Notes: generated by a model from the letters alone, not told the origin. Positions 24,514 to 33,064 are shown, numbered from the stretch's first letter. The stretch is 43,309 bases of DNA from Bacilli bacterium (GCA_017476705.1 JAFUZI010000078.1:1-43309), one strand, 5' to 3'. Translations and numbers: made by a program.

Positions 24514-24879
24514 ATGGCACGTATTAAAGGTGTAGATATACCAGATAATAAAAGAATCGTAATTTCTATGACTTATATCTATGGTATTGGTAGAAGCTTA
24601 TCTGAAAAAATATTAGCTGACGCTAAAATAGATGTAAATAGAAGAACTAAAGATTTATCAAATGACGAATTAAACTTAATTCGTGAACAATTAGATAAAT
24701 ACACTATCGAAGGTGATTTAAGACGTGAAGTTAATATGAATATTAAAACTAAAATGGAAATTAATTCATATGAAGGAACTCGTCATAAAAAAGGATTACC
24801 TGTTAGAGGACAAAGAACAAATAGAAACGCACGTACTCGTAAGGGTAAAGGAAAAACAGTCGCTAATAAGAAAAAATAA
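24514..24879 (+). CDS. rpsM: 30S ribosomal protein S13
   Basis: 121 residues; MARIKGVDIPDNKRIVISM and RHKKGLPVRGQRTNRNARTR are canonical. It contacts P-site tRNA and bridges to L5. The ATAGGAGGTT site precedes the start. Confidence 0.98.
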   Translation: MARIKGVDIPDNKRIVISMTYIYGIGRSLSEKILADAKIDVNRRTKDLSNDELNLIREQLDKYTIEGDLRREVNMNIKTKMEINSYEGTRHKKGLPVRGQRTNRNARTRKGKGKTVANKKK

Positions 24880-24903
24880 GGTTAAATAAAGGAGGTTATT
24901 AGT

Positions 24904-25287
24904 ATGGCTTATAAAGCAAGAAAACGTAAAGTTAAAAAGAATGTACCAGAAGGTAGAGCTTATATCCATTCAACTTTCAATAACACTATTGTAACTATTA
25001 GTGATACTGAAGGTAATGCAATAAGCTGGGCTTCTGCAGGAACTTTAGGATTTAAAGGTAGTAAAAAATCAACTCCATTTGCTGCAGGTATGTCAGCTGA
25101 AGCTGCAGGAAAAGCAGCTTTCGATATGGGAATGAGAAAAGTAGAAGTATATGTTAAAGGACTAGGATCTGGTCGTGAAACTGCAATTAGATCTCTACAA
25201 ACTGCTGGTCTTGAAATATCATCAATCACTGATATAACACCTGTACCACATAATGGATGCCGTCCACCAAAACGTCCACGTGGATAA
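24904..25287 (+). CDS. rpsK: 30S ribosomal protein S11
   Basis: 127 residues; HSTFNNTIVTISDTEGNAIS and the C-terminal PHNGCRPPKRPRG are diagnostic. Platform protein near the mRNA exit. Confidence 0.98.
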   Translation: MAYKARKRKVKKNVPEGRAYIHSTFNNTIVTISDTEGNAISWASAGTLGFKGSKKSTPFAAGMSAEAAGKAAFDMGMRKVEVYVKGLGSGRETAIRSLQTAGLEISSITDITPVPHNGCRPPKRPRG

Positions 25288-25307
25288 TAGAAAAGGAGTG
25301 TGTTAAA

Positions 25308-26258
25308 GTGTTAAACTTTGAAAAACCAATTTACAAAATTACAGATTATGTAGAAAATAATAACTATGGTAAATTTGAACTAGAACCACTTGAAAGAGGT
25401 TTTGGTATTACTTTAGGAAATGCACTTAGAAGAGTTATGTTATCAAGCATGCCAGGAAGCGCTATCGTTGCTGTTAAAATTGATGGTGTAATGCACGAAT
25501 TCCAAACTATGGAAGGTGTTGTTGAAGATGTTACAACTATCATTTTAAACTTAAAAAATGTTGTTGTTAAAAACAATACTGATGGTGTAGTTACAGCTAA
25601 ACTTTCTGTTAATGAAGAGAGAGTTGTTACAGCTGCTGATATCAAATCTACTGACGATGTTGAAATCGTTAATCCAGACCAAGTAATTGCTACTTTATCT
25701 AAAGGTGGAAAACTTGATATGGAATTATTAATTGCTAATGGACGTGGTTATGTTCCATCAACAGAAAACAAAAAATTCGTTGAAGATGCAAAAATCGGAT
25801 TTATTCCAATTGACGCTTTATATTCTCCAATTGAAAGAATTAGTTGTGACGTTGAGGATGCACGTGTTGGACAAGATTCAACTTATGATAAACTAATTGT
25901 TAATGTTTATACAAATGGATCAATTCGCCCTGAAGAAGCTATGGCTTTAGGCGCTAAAATCTTAATAGAACACTTAAACATTATTACTAATTTAAGTGAA
26001 ATAGCTGATACTACAGGAGTAATGAATGCTAAACAAGAAGATTCAAAAATCAAAAAATTAGAAACTTCTATTGATGATTTAGATTTCTCTGTTAGAGCTT
26101 ATAACTGTTTAAAAAGAGCAGGTATCAATACTCTTGGAGATTTAACTGAAAAAACTGAATTAGAAATGATGAAGATAAGAAATTTAGGTAAAAAATCTTT
26201 AAAAGAAGTTATTGATAAAATTAAAGATATGGGACTTAAATTCAGAGATGAAGATTAA
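25308..26258 (+). CDS. rpoA: RNA polymerase subunit alpha
   Basis: 316 residues starting at GTG 25308, after AAAAGGAGTG; the open frame continues upstream through rpsK but without conservation. The assembly domain contains LERGFGITLGNALRRVMLSS. A linker near residue 235 leads to the C-terminal domain (LDFSVRAYNCLKRAGI, then GDLTE and NLGKKSLKEVIDKI), which binds UP elements and activators. Confidence 0.98.
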   Translation: MLNFEKPIYKITDYVENNNYGKFELEPLERGFGITLGNALRRVMLSSMPGSAIVAVKIDGVMHEFQTMEGVVEDVTTIILNLKNVVVKNNTDGVVTAKLSVNEERVVTAADIKSTDDVEIVNPDQVIATLSKGGKLDMELLIANGRGYVPSTENKKFVEDAKIGFIPIDALYSPIERISCDVEDARVGQDSTYDKLIVNVYTNGSIRPEEAMALGAKILIEHLNIITNLSEIADTTGVMNAKQEDSKIKKLETSIDDLDFSVRAYNCLKRAGINTLGDLTEKTELEMMKIRNLGKKSLKEVIDKIKDMGLKFRDED

Positions 26259-26269
26259 GGAGGTATAGT

Positions 26270-26626
26270 ATGGCTTATAGAAAATTAGGTCGTGATAATA
26301 AACACAGAAGAAGTATGTTAGCTAACCTTACTAGACAACTTATCATGAATGAAAAAATCGAAACTACTGAAACTAGAGCTAAAGAAGCACGTAAGTTCAT
26401 TGATAAAATGATCACTTATGGTAAAAAAGGTGACTTAGTTTCAAGAAGAAAAGCATTAGCTTTTATGCAAAATGATACAGTTGCTACTAAAAAAGTTTTT
26501 GATGACTTAGCAAAACGTTTTGCTAACAGAAATGGTGGATATACAAGAATTCTTAAATTAGATGAACGTAGAGGCGATGACGCTTTAATGGTTATCTTAG
26601 AATTAGTTGAAGAGGATGCTAAATAA
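26270..26626 (+). CDS. rplQ: 50S ribosomal protein L17
   Basis: 118 residues; MAYRKLGRDNKHRRSMLANL and the ETTETRAKEARKFIDKMIT stretch are conserved. Last gene of the long operon; its final codons form one arm of the terminator. Confidence 0.98.
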   Translation: MAYRKLGRDNKHRRSMLANLTRQLIMNEKIETTETRAKEARKFIDKMITYGKKGDLVSRRKALAFMQNDTVATKKVFDDLAKRFANRNGGYTRILKLDERRGDDALMVILELVEEDAK

Positions 26627-26638
26627 GCATTCTTTTTA
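26611..26638 (+). terminator. Terminator of the ribosomal operon
   Basis: AGGATGCT (26613-26620) pairs with AGCATTCT (26626-26633), followed by TTTT. The left arm lies in the last rplQ codons. Confidence 0.75.
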
Positions 26639-26640
26639 AT

Positions 26641-26668
26641 TTGACATATGAAAAAAATATGTTAAAAT
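26641..26668 (+). promoter_or_regulatory. Promoter of the 169-residue gene
   Basis: TTGACA (26641-26646), a 16-base spacer and TAAAAT (26663-26668), immediately after the ribosomal operon terminator. Confidence 0.6.
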
Positions 26669-26695
26669 ATATATCGTTAATTAAAGGGGGATATT

Positions 26696-27205
26696 ATGAA
26701 TTATACTAAAATTGAACAACTTGTTTATGAAGATGAAATGATGGAATTAAAAAATAAAAATATTTTAAATTCTACACTTTTAAAATTAGAAGAAAATAGA
26801 GAATATAGAAATCAATATTTTGGTACAGACTTATCTAAATATAATGCTGATAATTATGCTAATTTAAAAAAACTATATTATAGTGAGTTAGATAAAAAAG
26901 ATAAACTTGAATATATTGCTTCAAAGTTAGCTAAATTTAATATTAATAGTGATAAATTAGATAATTTAATTGATACATTAGATGTTTGTTCAAAAATAAA
27001 AAAAGAGCGTTTTGAAAAGTTTAGAACAGATTTATCATATCTTTTATATTTAGGTATTATTAGTAAAAGAGAAGCTGTTAAAAGAGGCTTTACTTCAAAG
27101 GATATAAAGAGATTAAAAAATAGAGCTTCTTGTGAAATGGCAGATGTCATTGATGCATATATAGATGCTTCTAATTCAGAAAAACAAATAATAAAGAAAA
27201 AATAA
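26696..27205 (+). CDS. Hypothetical helical protein
   Basis: 169 residues, highly charged and predicted almost all helical, with no membrane segment, signal peptide or recognised motif. The C-terminal half includes LLYLGIISKREAVKRGFTSK followed by DIKRLKNRASCEMADVIDAY, which could be a small nucleic-acid-binding helical domain; this is speculative. It has its own promoter, an AAAGGGGG ribosome site and its own terminator, so it is monocistronic. No homologue recognised. Confidence 0.7.
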   Translation: MNYTKIEQLVYEDEMMELKNKNILNSTLLKLEENREYRNQYFGTDLSKYNADNYANLKKLYYSELDKKDKLEYIASKLAKFNINSDKLDNLIDTLDVCSKIKKERFEKFRTDLSYLLYLGIISKREAVKRGFTSKDIKRLKNRASCEMADVIDAYIDASNSEKQIIKKK

Positions 27206-27225
27206 GTGCTAATAGCACTTTTTTA
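27203..27225 (+). terminator. Terminator after the 169-residue gene
   Basis: AAGTGCT (27204-27210) and AGCACTT (27214-27220) around an AAT loop, followed by TTTT. Confidence 0.85.
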
Positions 27226-27290
27226 TTTTCATATTAATTTATTTTCTTTACTTTTTTTACTATTTTTAATATAATTAAAGTGGTGATAAT

Positions 27291-28037
27291 ATGAAAGCAC
27301 TTGTAACTGGTGCATCTAGTGGAATCGGTAAGGATATAGCAATTGCGTTATCTGATATGGGATATGATTTAATACTAGTTGCTAGAAGAAAAACAAAACT
27401 TGAACAATTAAAAAAACAATTACCTGGTAAAACTCAAATAATAGTAATGGACTTATCTTCAACTGCTAATTGTATGAAACTTTATGATAAAGTTAAAAAA
27501 GAGGATATTGAAGTTGTAGTTAATAATGCTGGATTTGGTTTGTTTGGTGAATTTGATAAAACAAATTTAGATAAAGAACTTGATATGATTGATACTAACA
27601 TCAAAGCTGTTCATATTTTAACAAAACTTTTCTTAAAAGATTTTAAAGAAAAAGATTCTGGATATATTTTAAATGTTGCATCTTCTGCAGGATTTTTATC
27701 AGGTCCTTTAATGGCAACTTATTATGCTACAAAAGGATATGTTTTAAAATTAACTGAGGCAATTTATGAAGAACTAAGAAGAGATGGGTCAAACGTATAT
27801 ATTGGTGCTTTATGCCCTGGACCTGTTGATACAGAATTTAATAAAGTTGCTAAAGTTAAATTTAGTATAAAACCAATGACAAGTGAGAAAGTAGCTGAAT
27901 ATGCAGTTGATCAAATGTTAAAGAAAAAATTAGTCATTATTCCAGGATTTAAAACTAAATTTGTAAGATTTGCTGGGTTAATTCCAAGAAAACTTTTACT
28001 TAGACTCAATTATAATGTTCAGAAAAAGAAGGATTAA
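27291..28037 (+). CDS. Short-chain dehydrogenase/reductase
   Basis: 248 residues, classical SDR. The cofactor loop TGASSGIG is at 6-13, NNAG at 78-81, catalytic Ser near 131, and YxxxK at Tyr144/Lys148 (TYYATK). The Arg-rich stretch after the second strand (VARRKTK) favours NADP(H). The C-terminal RFAGLIPRKLLLRL is common in the DltE/YqjQ-like SDR subgroup. Substrate unknown. A GGTGAT site precedes the ATG. Confidence 0.9.
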   Translation: MKALVTGASSGIGKDIAIALSDMGYDLILVARRKTKLEQLKKQLPGKTQIIVMDLSSTANCMKLYDKVKKEDIEVVVNNAGFGLFGEFDKTNLDKELDMIDTNIKAVHILTKLFLKDFKEKDSGYILNVASSAGFLSGPLMATYYATKGYVLKLTEAIYEELRRDGSNVYIGALCPGPVDTEFNKVAKVKFSIKPMTSEKVAEYAVDQMLKKKLVIIPGFKTKFVRFAGLIPRKLLLRLNYNVQKKKD

Positions 28038-28038
28038 T

Positions 28039-28653
28039 ATGAATAATAAGGGTTTAACACTTATTGAAGTTATTGCTGTATTGGTTGTATTATCTATTAT
28101 TGCTTTAATAGTAACACCTAATATAGCTGTTAGTATAAATGATTATAAAGAAAGAATACTTGAGTCTCAATTAAGTAGTGTAAAAGGAGCAACCAAGAAT
28201 TGGGTTGCTGATAATATAGAAAAAGTAACATGTGCTAGTGATGATTTATCTGCTCTTATGGTTGATTTAAATACTCTATATACTGGAGCATATATTGATG
28301 ATAAACTATTAAATTCAAATGGTGGTCATTTAGATGCAGATAAAACATTTGGATTAGTTGCTTGTAAAGTAATAGAAGATGAAACAAATAATTATGCAAC
28401 AAATTATAAATACGAATATGGAGCATATTTGGATTTAGATGATTATTTAAAAAAAATGGCTATCGAATATGTGAAAGATCATACGAAATATAATGCTGAT
28501 GTATCAACAGATGATCTAAAAGGCGATGGTTATATTTATCAGTCAATTGTTAAAACAAATGGTTCTTTTGTAACAATCCCAGAAAAGACAATTGCAGTCA
28601 CTGTTGATAATTCATCTGATGGAAGTACTACTTATTCTGCAACAATAAAATAA
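28039..28653 (+). CDS. Type IV pilin-like/pseudopilin protein
   Basis: 204 residues. The N-terminus MNNKGLTLIEVIAVLVVLSI is a class III-type prepilin signal: short basic leader, cleavage after Gly5, Glu at mature position 5, then a long hydrophobic helix. The rest is soluble and Asp/Asn/Thr-rich, as in pilin heads. ATG 28039 lies 1 base after the SDR stop, with AGAAGG as ribosome site. No prepilin peptidase, assembly ATPase or platform protein is in the window, so any machinery must be elsewhere. Confidence 0.85.
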   Translation: MNNKGLTLIEVIAVLVVLSIIALIVTPNIAVSINDYKERILESQLSSVKGATKNWVADNIEKVTCASDDLSALMVDLNTLYTGAYIDDKLLNSNGGHLDADKTFGLVACKVIEDETNNYATNYKYEYGAYLDLDDYLKKMAIEYVKDHTKYNADVSTDDLKGDGYIYQSIVKTNGSFVTIPEKTIAVTVDNSSDGSTTYSATIK

Positions 28654-28676
28654 AAGGTCAAATTGGCCTTTTTTTG
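28653..28676 (+). terminator. Terminator after the pilin-like gene
   Basis: AAAGGTCA (28653-28660) pairs with TGGCCTTT (28664-28671) around a short loop, followed by a T tract. Confidence 0.8.
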
Positions 28677-28730
28677 TGGAAAATTATTTATATTTATAAT
28701 ATAATAGAAAATAGAACTTTGAGGTGGATT

Positions 28731-29342
28731 ATGAGTAAGTTAAATGAAAAAAACAAATTTGAAATTATTCCTAATTCTAAAACGGTTATATTATGTACAA
28801 ATAATGTTGATATAATAAAATTATCTAAATCAATTATAAATGATAATTCATTAGTTATTACAACTAAAGCTAAAGACATAGCATTAGATTCAAAATGTGA
28901 AAAACTTGTTAGATTACTTAAAATTGATGATTTATTTAACTATAATTTTGATACATTAAGTATTGGTGAAAAACAAATGTGTCAGGTGTGTAAAGCATTG
29001 TCATCAGATAAGAATACAATTATTATGGCAGATGCAATTTCTAATGTCGCATGTATTAATAAAGATATAGTATTTAAATTTTTAAAAAAAGTTAATAAGA
29101 CTGTAATATATATTACAAGCAACAAAGAAGATATAATGTATTTTGATAGATTAATATTATATGATGGAGAGGTTTTAATAAACGATAAACTTAATAATTC
29201 TTTTGAAAAGGAGAAGGAATTTAAAAAAGCAGGATTTAATCTTCCATTTATGATAGATTTATCTTTAAAACTTAAGTACTATAATTTGGTAAGCAAACCA
29301 ATTACTTCTATGAGTAGGATGGTGAACAAATTATGGAAATAA
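28731..29342 (+). CDS. Degenerate EcfA-like ABC ATPase without P-loop
   Basis: 203 residues. It matches the C-terminal two thirds of EcfA ATPases: LSIGEKQ (about 76-82) in place of LSGGQ, IIMADAIS in place of the Walker B IVLDEPT, YITSNKED where the H-loop His is expected, and the EcfA-type tail AGFNLPFMIDLSLKLKYYNL. The region where Walker A should be (about 18-32) has no GxxGxGKS/T. It therefore should not hydrolyse ATP alone. ATG 28731 follows GAGGTG. It overlaps the next EcfA-like gene by 10 bases. Confidence 0.75.
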   Translation: MSKLNEKNKFEIIPNSKTVILCTNNVDIIKLSKSIINDNSLVITTKAKDIALDSKCEKLVRLLKIDDLFNYNFDTLSIGEKQMCQVCKALSSDKNTIIMADAISNVACINKDIVFKFLKKVNKTVIYITSNKEDIMYFDRLILYDGEVLINDKLNNSFEKEKEFKKAGFNLPFMIDLSLKLKYYNLVSKPITSMSRMVNKLWK

Positions 29343-30118
29343 ATATTAAGAATTTATCATACAGCTACAAAAAAGTGAATTATCAAGAAAGAATAATTTT
29401 TAATAAGTTAAACATGAATCTAAAAGATGGTATTAATTTTGTTATTGGCGCTAATGGCACAGGTAAGACAACCTTATTAAATTTAGTATCTGGAGAATTA
29501 AAAACTGAATCTATAGAAATGCCTAAACGAGTTAAAATAGGATTTATAAAAGGTAATCCAGAATTTGTAGCTGAGACAGTTAGAGAAGAGTTAATTAATT
29601 CTATGTTAGAACATAATTATCAAGTAAGTGAAAAAAGAATAATTGATGTATTACTAATGGTTGGAATTGATATAGAAAAAATTGATACTAGTATTAAATC
29701 TTTATCTTTGTTTGATAAAAAACTATTATCTTTAGCGTCTGCTCTTATATATAACCCTAATTTAATACTTATAGACAATTTTACTGAAGAGTTAGATGAT
29801 TTTAATAAGAATAAGATTATTAAACTTATAAAGATGCTTAAAACACGTTATAATAAGACTTTCTTAATTGCGTCAAATGATCTTGAATTTGTTAATAAAA
29901 TAGCTGATAAAGTGTTTGTTTTATATGATAAAAAAGTAGTTATGCATGGAAATAAATATGATGTATTTAAATGTGATGATAAATTAAAAAAATATAATGT
30001 TGATGTACCTAACATAATAAAATTTGAAAATATGGTTTTAAAAACAAAAAATATAAGATTGGGTTATAGAGATGAAATAAACGATTTGATAAAAGATATA
30101 TATAGGCATTCTTATTAA
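29333..30118 (+). CDS. EcfA-like ABC ATPase with degenerate catalytic motifs
   Basis: 261 residues. Walker A GANGTGKTTLL (39-49) is intact, but the Q-loop position reads KGNP, the signature reads LSLFD (124-128), Walker B ends ILIDN with Asn instead of the catalytic Glu, and the H-loop reads ASND. It may bind but probably barely hydrolyses ATP. Position between rplQ and truA is the standard ecfA locus, yet ecfT is missing. It and the preceding gene probably form a heterodimer with a changed role. Confidence 0.75.
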   Translation: MEINIKNLSYSYKKVNYQERIIFNKLNMNLKDGINFVIGANGTGKTTLLNLVSGELKTESIEMPKRVKIGFIKGNPEFVAETVREELINSMLEHNYQVSEKRIIDVLLMVGIDIEKIDTSIKSLSLFDKKLLSLASALIYNPNLILIDNFTEELDDFNKNKIIKLIKMLKTRYNKTFLIASNDLEFVNKIADKVFVLYDKKVVMHGNKYDVFKCDDKLKKYNVDVPNIIKFENMVLKTKNIRLGYRDEINDLIKDIYRHSY

Positions 30119-30129
30119 GGAGGATAAAT

Positions 30130-30858
30130 ATGAGATATTTACTTACATTTTCATATGATGGAACATTGTTTTTTGGATATCAAAAGCAGAATGGTAAAAG
30201 ATCTGTTCAAGAAGAGGTAGAGAGTGTTTTATCTAAGATAAATAATGAAAAAACTGTTATATCAGCAAGTGGTAGAACAGATAGAGGTGTGCATGCATTA
30301 AATCAAAAAGCACATTTTGATAGCCCTAAAACATTTGATTTAGATAGACTTAGACATTCTATGAATAAAATGCTTCCTCCAGATATTTTTATTAAAAATA
30401 TTGAAAATGTAAGTGACACTTTCCATGCTAGATTTGATGTTGTTAAAAAAGAATATGTATATAAGATAAATGTTGGTGAATATAATCCATTAGATAGAAA
30501 CTACGTATATCAATATAATTGGAAATTAGATGTTGATAAAATGCGTGATGCAATTAAGTATTTTGTTGGAACACATAACTTTAAATCTGTAACAAAGACT
30601 ATTACTGAAGAAAAAGATTATGTAAGAACAATATATGATGCATCTATTGAATTTGATAATAATATTATTACTATTACATTTAGTGGTAGCGGTTTTATGA
30701 GGTATATGGTAAGAAATATGGTAGGACTTTTAATAGCTGTTGGTGAGTCTAAAATAGAGCCTTCTGATATTTCTTCAATTCTAGATAAAGAAAATAGAAT
30801 ATTTGCCAAAAAAACCGCACCATCTGAGGGATTATATCTTAAAAATGTATATTACTAA
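30130..30858 (+). CDS. truA: tRNA pseudouridine synthase A
   Basis: Makes pseudouridine at tRNA positions 38-40. 242 residues. Catalytic Asp51 lies in SGRTDRGVHA; FHARFDVVKKEYVY and the C-terminal SGSGFMRYMVRNMVG are family motifs. AAGGAGG precedes the ATG, 11 bases after the EcfA-like gene. Confidence 0.97.
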   Translation: MRYLLTFSYDGTLFFGYQKQNGKRSVQEEVESVLSKINNEKTVISASGRTDRGVHALNQKAHFDSPKTFDLDRLRHSMNKMLPPDIFIKNIENVSDTFHARFDVVKKEYVYKINVGEYNPLDRNYVYQYNWKLDVDKMRDAIKYFVGTHNFKSVTKTITEEKDYVRTIYDASIEFDNNIITITFSGSGFMRYMVRNMVGLLIAVGESKIEPSDISSILDKENRIFAKKTAPSEGLYLKNVYY

Positions 30859-30882
30859 AATTTAAGAAATTGCCTTAAATTT
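30858..30882 (+). terminator. Hairpin after truA
   Basis: AAATTTAAG pairs with CTTAAATTT (9 bp). Only a weak U run follows, so termination may be partial. The rplM -35 box begins 1 base later. Confidence 0.5.
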
Positions 30883-30883
30883 A

Positions 30884-30912
30884 TTGACAAATAGCTTGTT
30901 TTTTAGTACAAT
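30884..30912 (+). promoter_or_regulatory. Promoter of rplM-rpsI
   Basis: Consensus TTGACA (30884-30889), a 17-base spacer and TACAAT (30907-30912). Confidence 0.85.
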
Positions 30913-30918
30913 TTAACT

Positions 30919-31002
30919 TGGTACATTTATTAAATCCCATCGAGATAAATATTGGGAACATTTATCTCAAAAAAAATCTATTATTTAGAAAGGGAAAATA
31001 TT
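30919..31002 (+). promoter_or_regulatory. Structured leader of rplM, L13-type
   Basis: GAGATAAAT (30942-30950) pairs with ATTTATCTC (30960-30968). The GGG in its loop (30954-30956) can pair with CCC at 30936-30938, giving a possible pseudoknot. ACATTTAT occurs twice (about 30923 and 30958), so the stem may switch partners. Position and size fit the L13 autoregulatory leader of Bacillota; not confirmed by a covariance model. Confidence 0.5.
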
Positions 31003-31437
31003 ATGAAAGATACATATATGCAAAGAAAAGAAGATATCGTGCGTAATTGGTATGTTGTTGACGCTGAAGGACAAAATTTAGGTCGTGTAGCTGCTCAAGT
31101 ATCTATGGTACTTATGGGTAAAAACAAACCAACTTATACACCACATATCGATTGTGGAGATAACGTTATTGTTATCAATGCTTCAAAAGTTAACTTAACT
31201 GGTAAAAAATTAGATAATAAAATCTATTACAACCATTCAGGTTATACTGGAGGATTAAGAGAAAGAACTGCTCGTGAAATGAAAGAAAACTATCCAGTTG
31301 AAATGATCGAAAGAGCTGTTAAAGGAATGCTTCCAAAAGGAAGACTTGGACGTCAAATGTATAAAAAATTATTCGTTTATGAAAATGGAGAACATCCACA
31401 CATGGCTCAAAAGCCTGTTGAGATGAAATTAAAATAG
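31003..31437 (+). CDS. rplM: 50S ribosomal protein L13
   Basis: 144 residues; the NWYVVDAEGQNLGRVAAQVS region and GMLPKGRLGRQMYKKLFVY are canonical. ATG 31003 after AAAGGG is chosen over an upstream in-frame ATG at 30952 that lies in the leader hairpin. Confidence 0.97.
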   Translation: MKDTYMQRKEDIVRNWYVVDAEGQNLGRVAAQVSMVLMGKNKPTYTPHIDCGDNVIVINASKVNLTGKKLDNKIYYNHSGYTGGLRERTAREMKENYPVEMIERAVKGMLPKGRLGRQMYKKLFVYENGEHPHMAQKPVEMKLK

Positions 31438-31448
31438 GAGGTAACTAG

Positions 31449-31862
31449 ATGGCTAATAAAGTATTTACTGGTACAGGTAGAAGAAAATCTTCAGTTGCTC
31501 AAGTTAGAATGGTTGCTGGAAAAGGTAACATTACAGTTAACGGTAGAGATGTAAGAGACTTCTTCCCATATGAAACTAATGTAATGGATTTAAAACAACC
31601 TTTAGTTGCTACAAATAACGAAGAAACATTTGATATCGAAGTTAAAGTTAATGGTGGTGGATTCACTGGACAAACTGGTGCTATTAGATTAGGTATCACT
31701 AGAGCATTACTTGAATATGATGCAGCTAATGAAGGAAAAGAAGATAGCTATAGAACAATCTTAAAAAGAGCTGGTTTCATTACAAGAGATTCAAGAATGA
31801 AAGAACGTAAAAAACCAGGACTTAAAGCAGCTCGTAGAGCTCCACAATTCTCAAAAAGATAA
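31449..31862 (+). CDS. rpsI: 30S ribosomal protein S9
   Basis: 137 residues; TGTGRRKSSVAQVRMV at the start and the C-terminal KPGLKAARRAPQFSKR, whose Lys-Arg tail reaches P-site tRNA, are intact. Coupled to rplM with an 11-base gap and a TAGGAGG site. Confidence 0.98.
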   Translation: MANKVFTGTGRRKSSVAQVRMVAGKGNITVNGRDVRDFFPYETNVMDLKQPLVATNNEETFDIEVKVNGGGFTGQTGAIRLGITRALLEYDAANEGKEDSYRTILKRAGFITRDSRMKERKKPGLKAARRAPQFSKR

Positions 31863-31880
31863 TATTTTGTGTATATCAAG

Positions 31881-31905
31881 CCAAGATTTATATCTTGGTT
31901 TTTAT
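31881..31905 (+). terminator. Terminator after rpsI
   Basis: CCAAGAT pairs with ATCTTGG, followed by TTTTT. Confidence 0.85.
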
Positions 31906-31951
31906 GTGGAAATATAATAATATATATGGTAAAATATAGTAGGTGATTTAA

Positions 31952-32821
31952 ATGACTTTAAGTAATGAATGGAAAGATTATGAAATTATAGATACATCTA
32001 ATGGTGAAAAGTTAGAGAGATGGAATAATATATATTTACTTAGGCCTGATCCTCAAATAATATGGGATAATGGTAAGTTAATTGAAAACTATGATAATAT
32101 TAATGCAGTATACTATCGAAGTAATAAAGGTGGCGGTCATTGGGAAAATTTAAAAGCTACTCCAGCTGAATGGCAAGTTAATTATAAAAATTTAACATTT
32201 AATATTAAACAAATGGGATTTAAACATACAGGGCTTTTTCCTGAACAAGCAGCTAACTGGGATTTTATGATTGATAAGATCAAAAAGTCAGGAAGAGATA
32301 TAAAAGTACTTAACTTATTTGCTTATACTGGTGGTGCTTCAGTTGCATGCCTATCAGCAGGCGCATCAGTAGTTCACGTTGATTCATCTAGAGGAATGGT
32401 AGACTGGGCTAAAGAAAATGTAAAATCATCAGGACTAGAAGATAGACCAATAAGATATTTAGTAGACGATGTCGTTAAATTTGTTAAAAGAGAAATTAGA
32501 CGTGGTAATAAATATGATGCAATAGTAATGGATCCACCTAGTTATGGACGTGGGTCTAATGGTGAAGTTTGGGATATTGAAAAAGATTTATTTAATTTAG
32601 TGAATCTATGTACTGAAATTTTATCAGATGATCCATTATTCTTTATAATAAACTCATATACTACTGGTTTATCTAAAGAAGTATTAGTTAATGTTTTAAA
32701 ATTAACAGTTGGAAAAATTTATAATGGTGACATTTATTCTGATGAGATAGGACTTCCTATTAAAAATAGTGATTTAGTACTTCCTTGTGGAATATATGGA
32801 AGGTTTGAAAAAAAGGACTAA
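31952..32821 (+). CDS. Class I SAM-dependent methyltransferase, RlmI-like
   Basis: 289 residues. The SAM-binding motif VLNLFAYTGGASV (119-131) and the catalytic DPPSYGRG (194-201) are those of the COG1092/RlmI-like group acting on RNA bases. FPEQAANWDF at about 96-105 is also typical. The N-terminal PUA domain of RlmI is not evident and no Cys suited to m5C catalysis is seen near the C-terminal strand, so the modified base is uncertain. TAGGTGAT site. Confidence 0.85.
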   Translation: MTLSNEWKDYEIIDTSNGEKLERWNNIYLLRPDPQIIWDNGKLIENYDNINAVYYRSNKGGGHWENLKATPAEWQVNYKNLTFNIKQMGFKHTGLFPEQAANWDFMIDKIKKSGRDIKVLNLFAYTGGASVACLSAGASVVHVDSSRGMVDWAKENVKSSGLEDRPIRYLVDDVVKFVKREIRRGNKYDAIVMDPPSYGRGSNGEVWDIEKDLFNLVNLCTEILSDDPLFFIINSYTTGLSKEVLVNVLKLTVGKIYNGDIYSDEIGLPIKNSDLVLPCGIYGRFEKKD

Positions 32822-32836
32822 TTATTAGTCCTTTTT
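32808..32836. terminator. Bidirectional terminator
   Basis: AAAAAGGACTAA pairs with TTAGTCCTTTTT around a short loop, with A and T runs on either side. It serves the methyltransferase and the convergent XRE gene. Confidence 0.85.
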
Positions 32837-33064
32837 GTATTCTATAATATCTGTTATATCACAATCTAGATAGTTACATAATCTAGCAAGTACTGCCAAA
32901 TCAATTCTCTCGATTTCTCCGCTCCATATTCTTTTTAGTACTTTATAGTCAGTATTTGTATCACGCATTATTTTGTTTTTGCTAATTTTCTTATCTTCAA
33001 GAAGCTTTTCTAGTTTAAAAATTATATGGCCATTTTCAAGTTTAACTTTATATATTTTTTCCAT
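32825..33064 (-). CDS. Small XRE-family transcriptional regulator
   Basis: 79 residues from ATG 33064 (GTG 33073 would place the start within the AGAAGGTGG ribosome site). The helix-turn-helix spans about FKLEKLLEDKKISKNKIMRD and then YKVLKRIWSGEIERI; LCNYLDCDITDIIEY is the usual XRE C-terminal helix pattern. Divergent from the 58-residue gene; probably binds the palindrome in the shared promoter. Confidence 0.85.
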   Translation of the reverse strand: MEKIYKVKLENGHIIFKLEKLLEDKKISKNKIMRDTNTDYKVLKRIWSGEIERIDLAVLARLCNYLDCDITDIIEYKKD

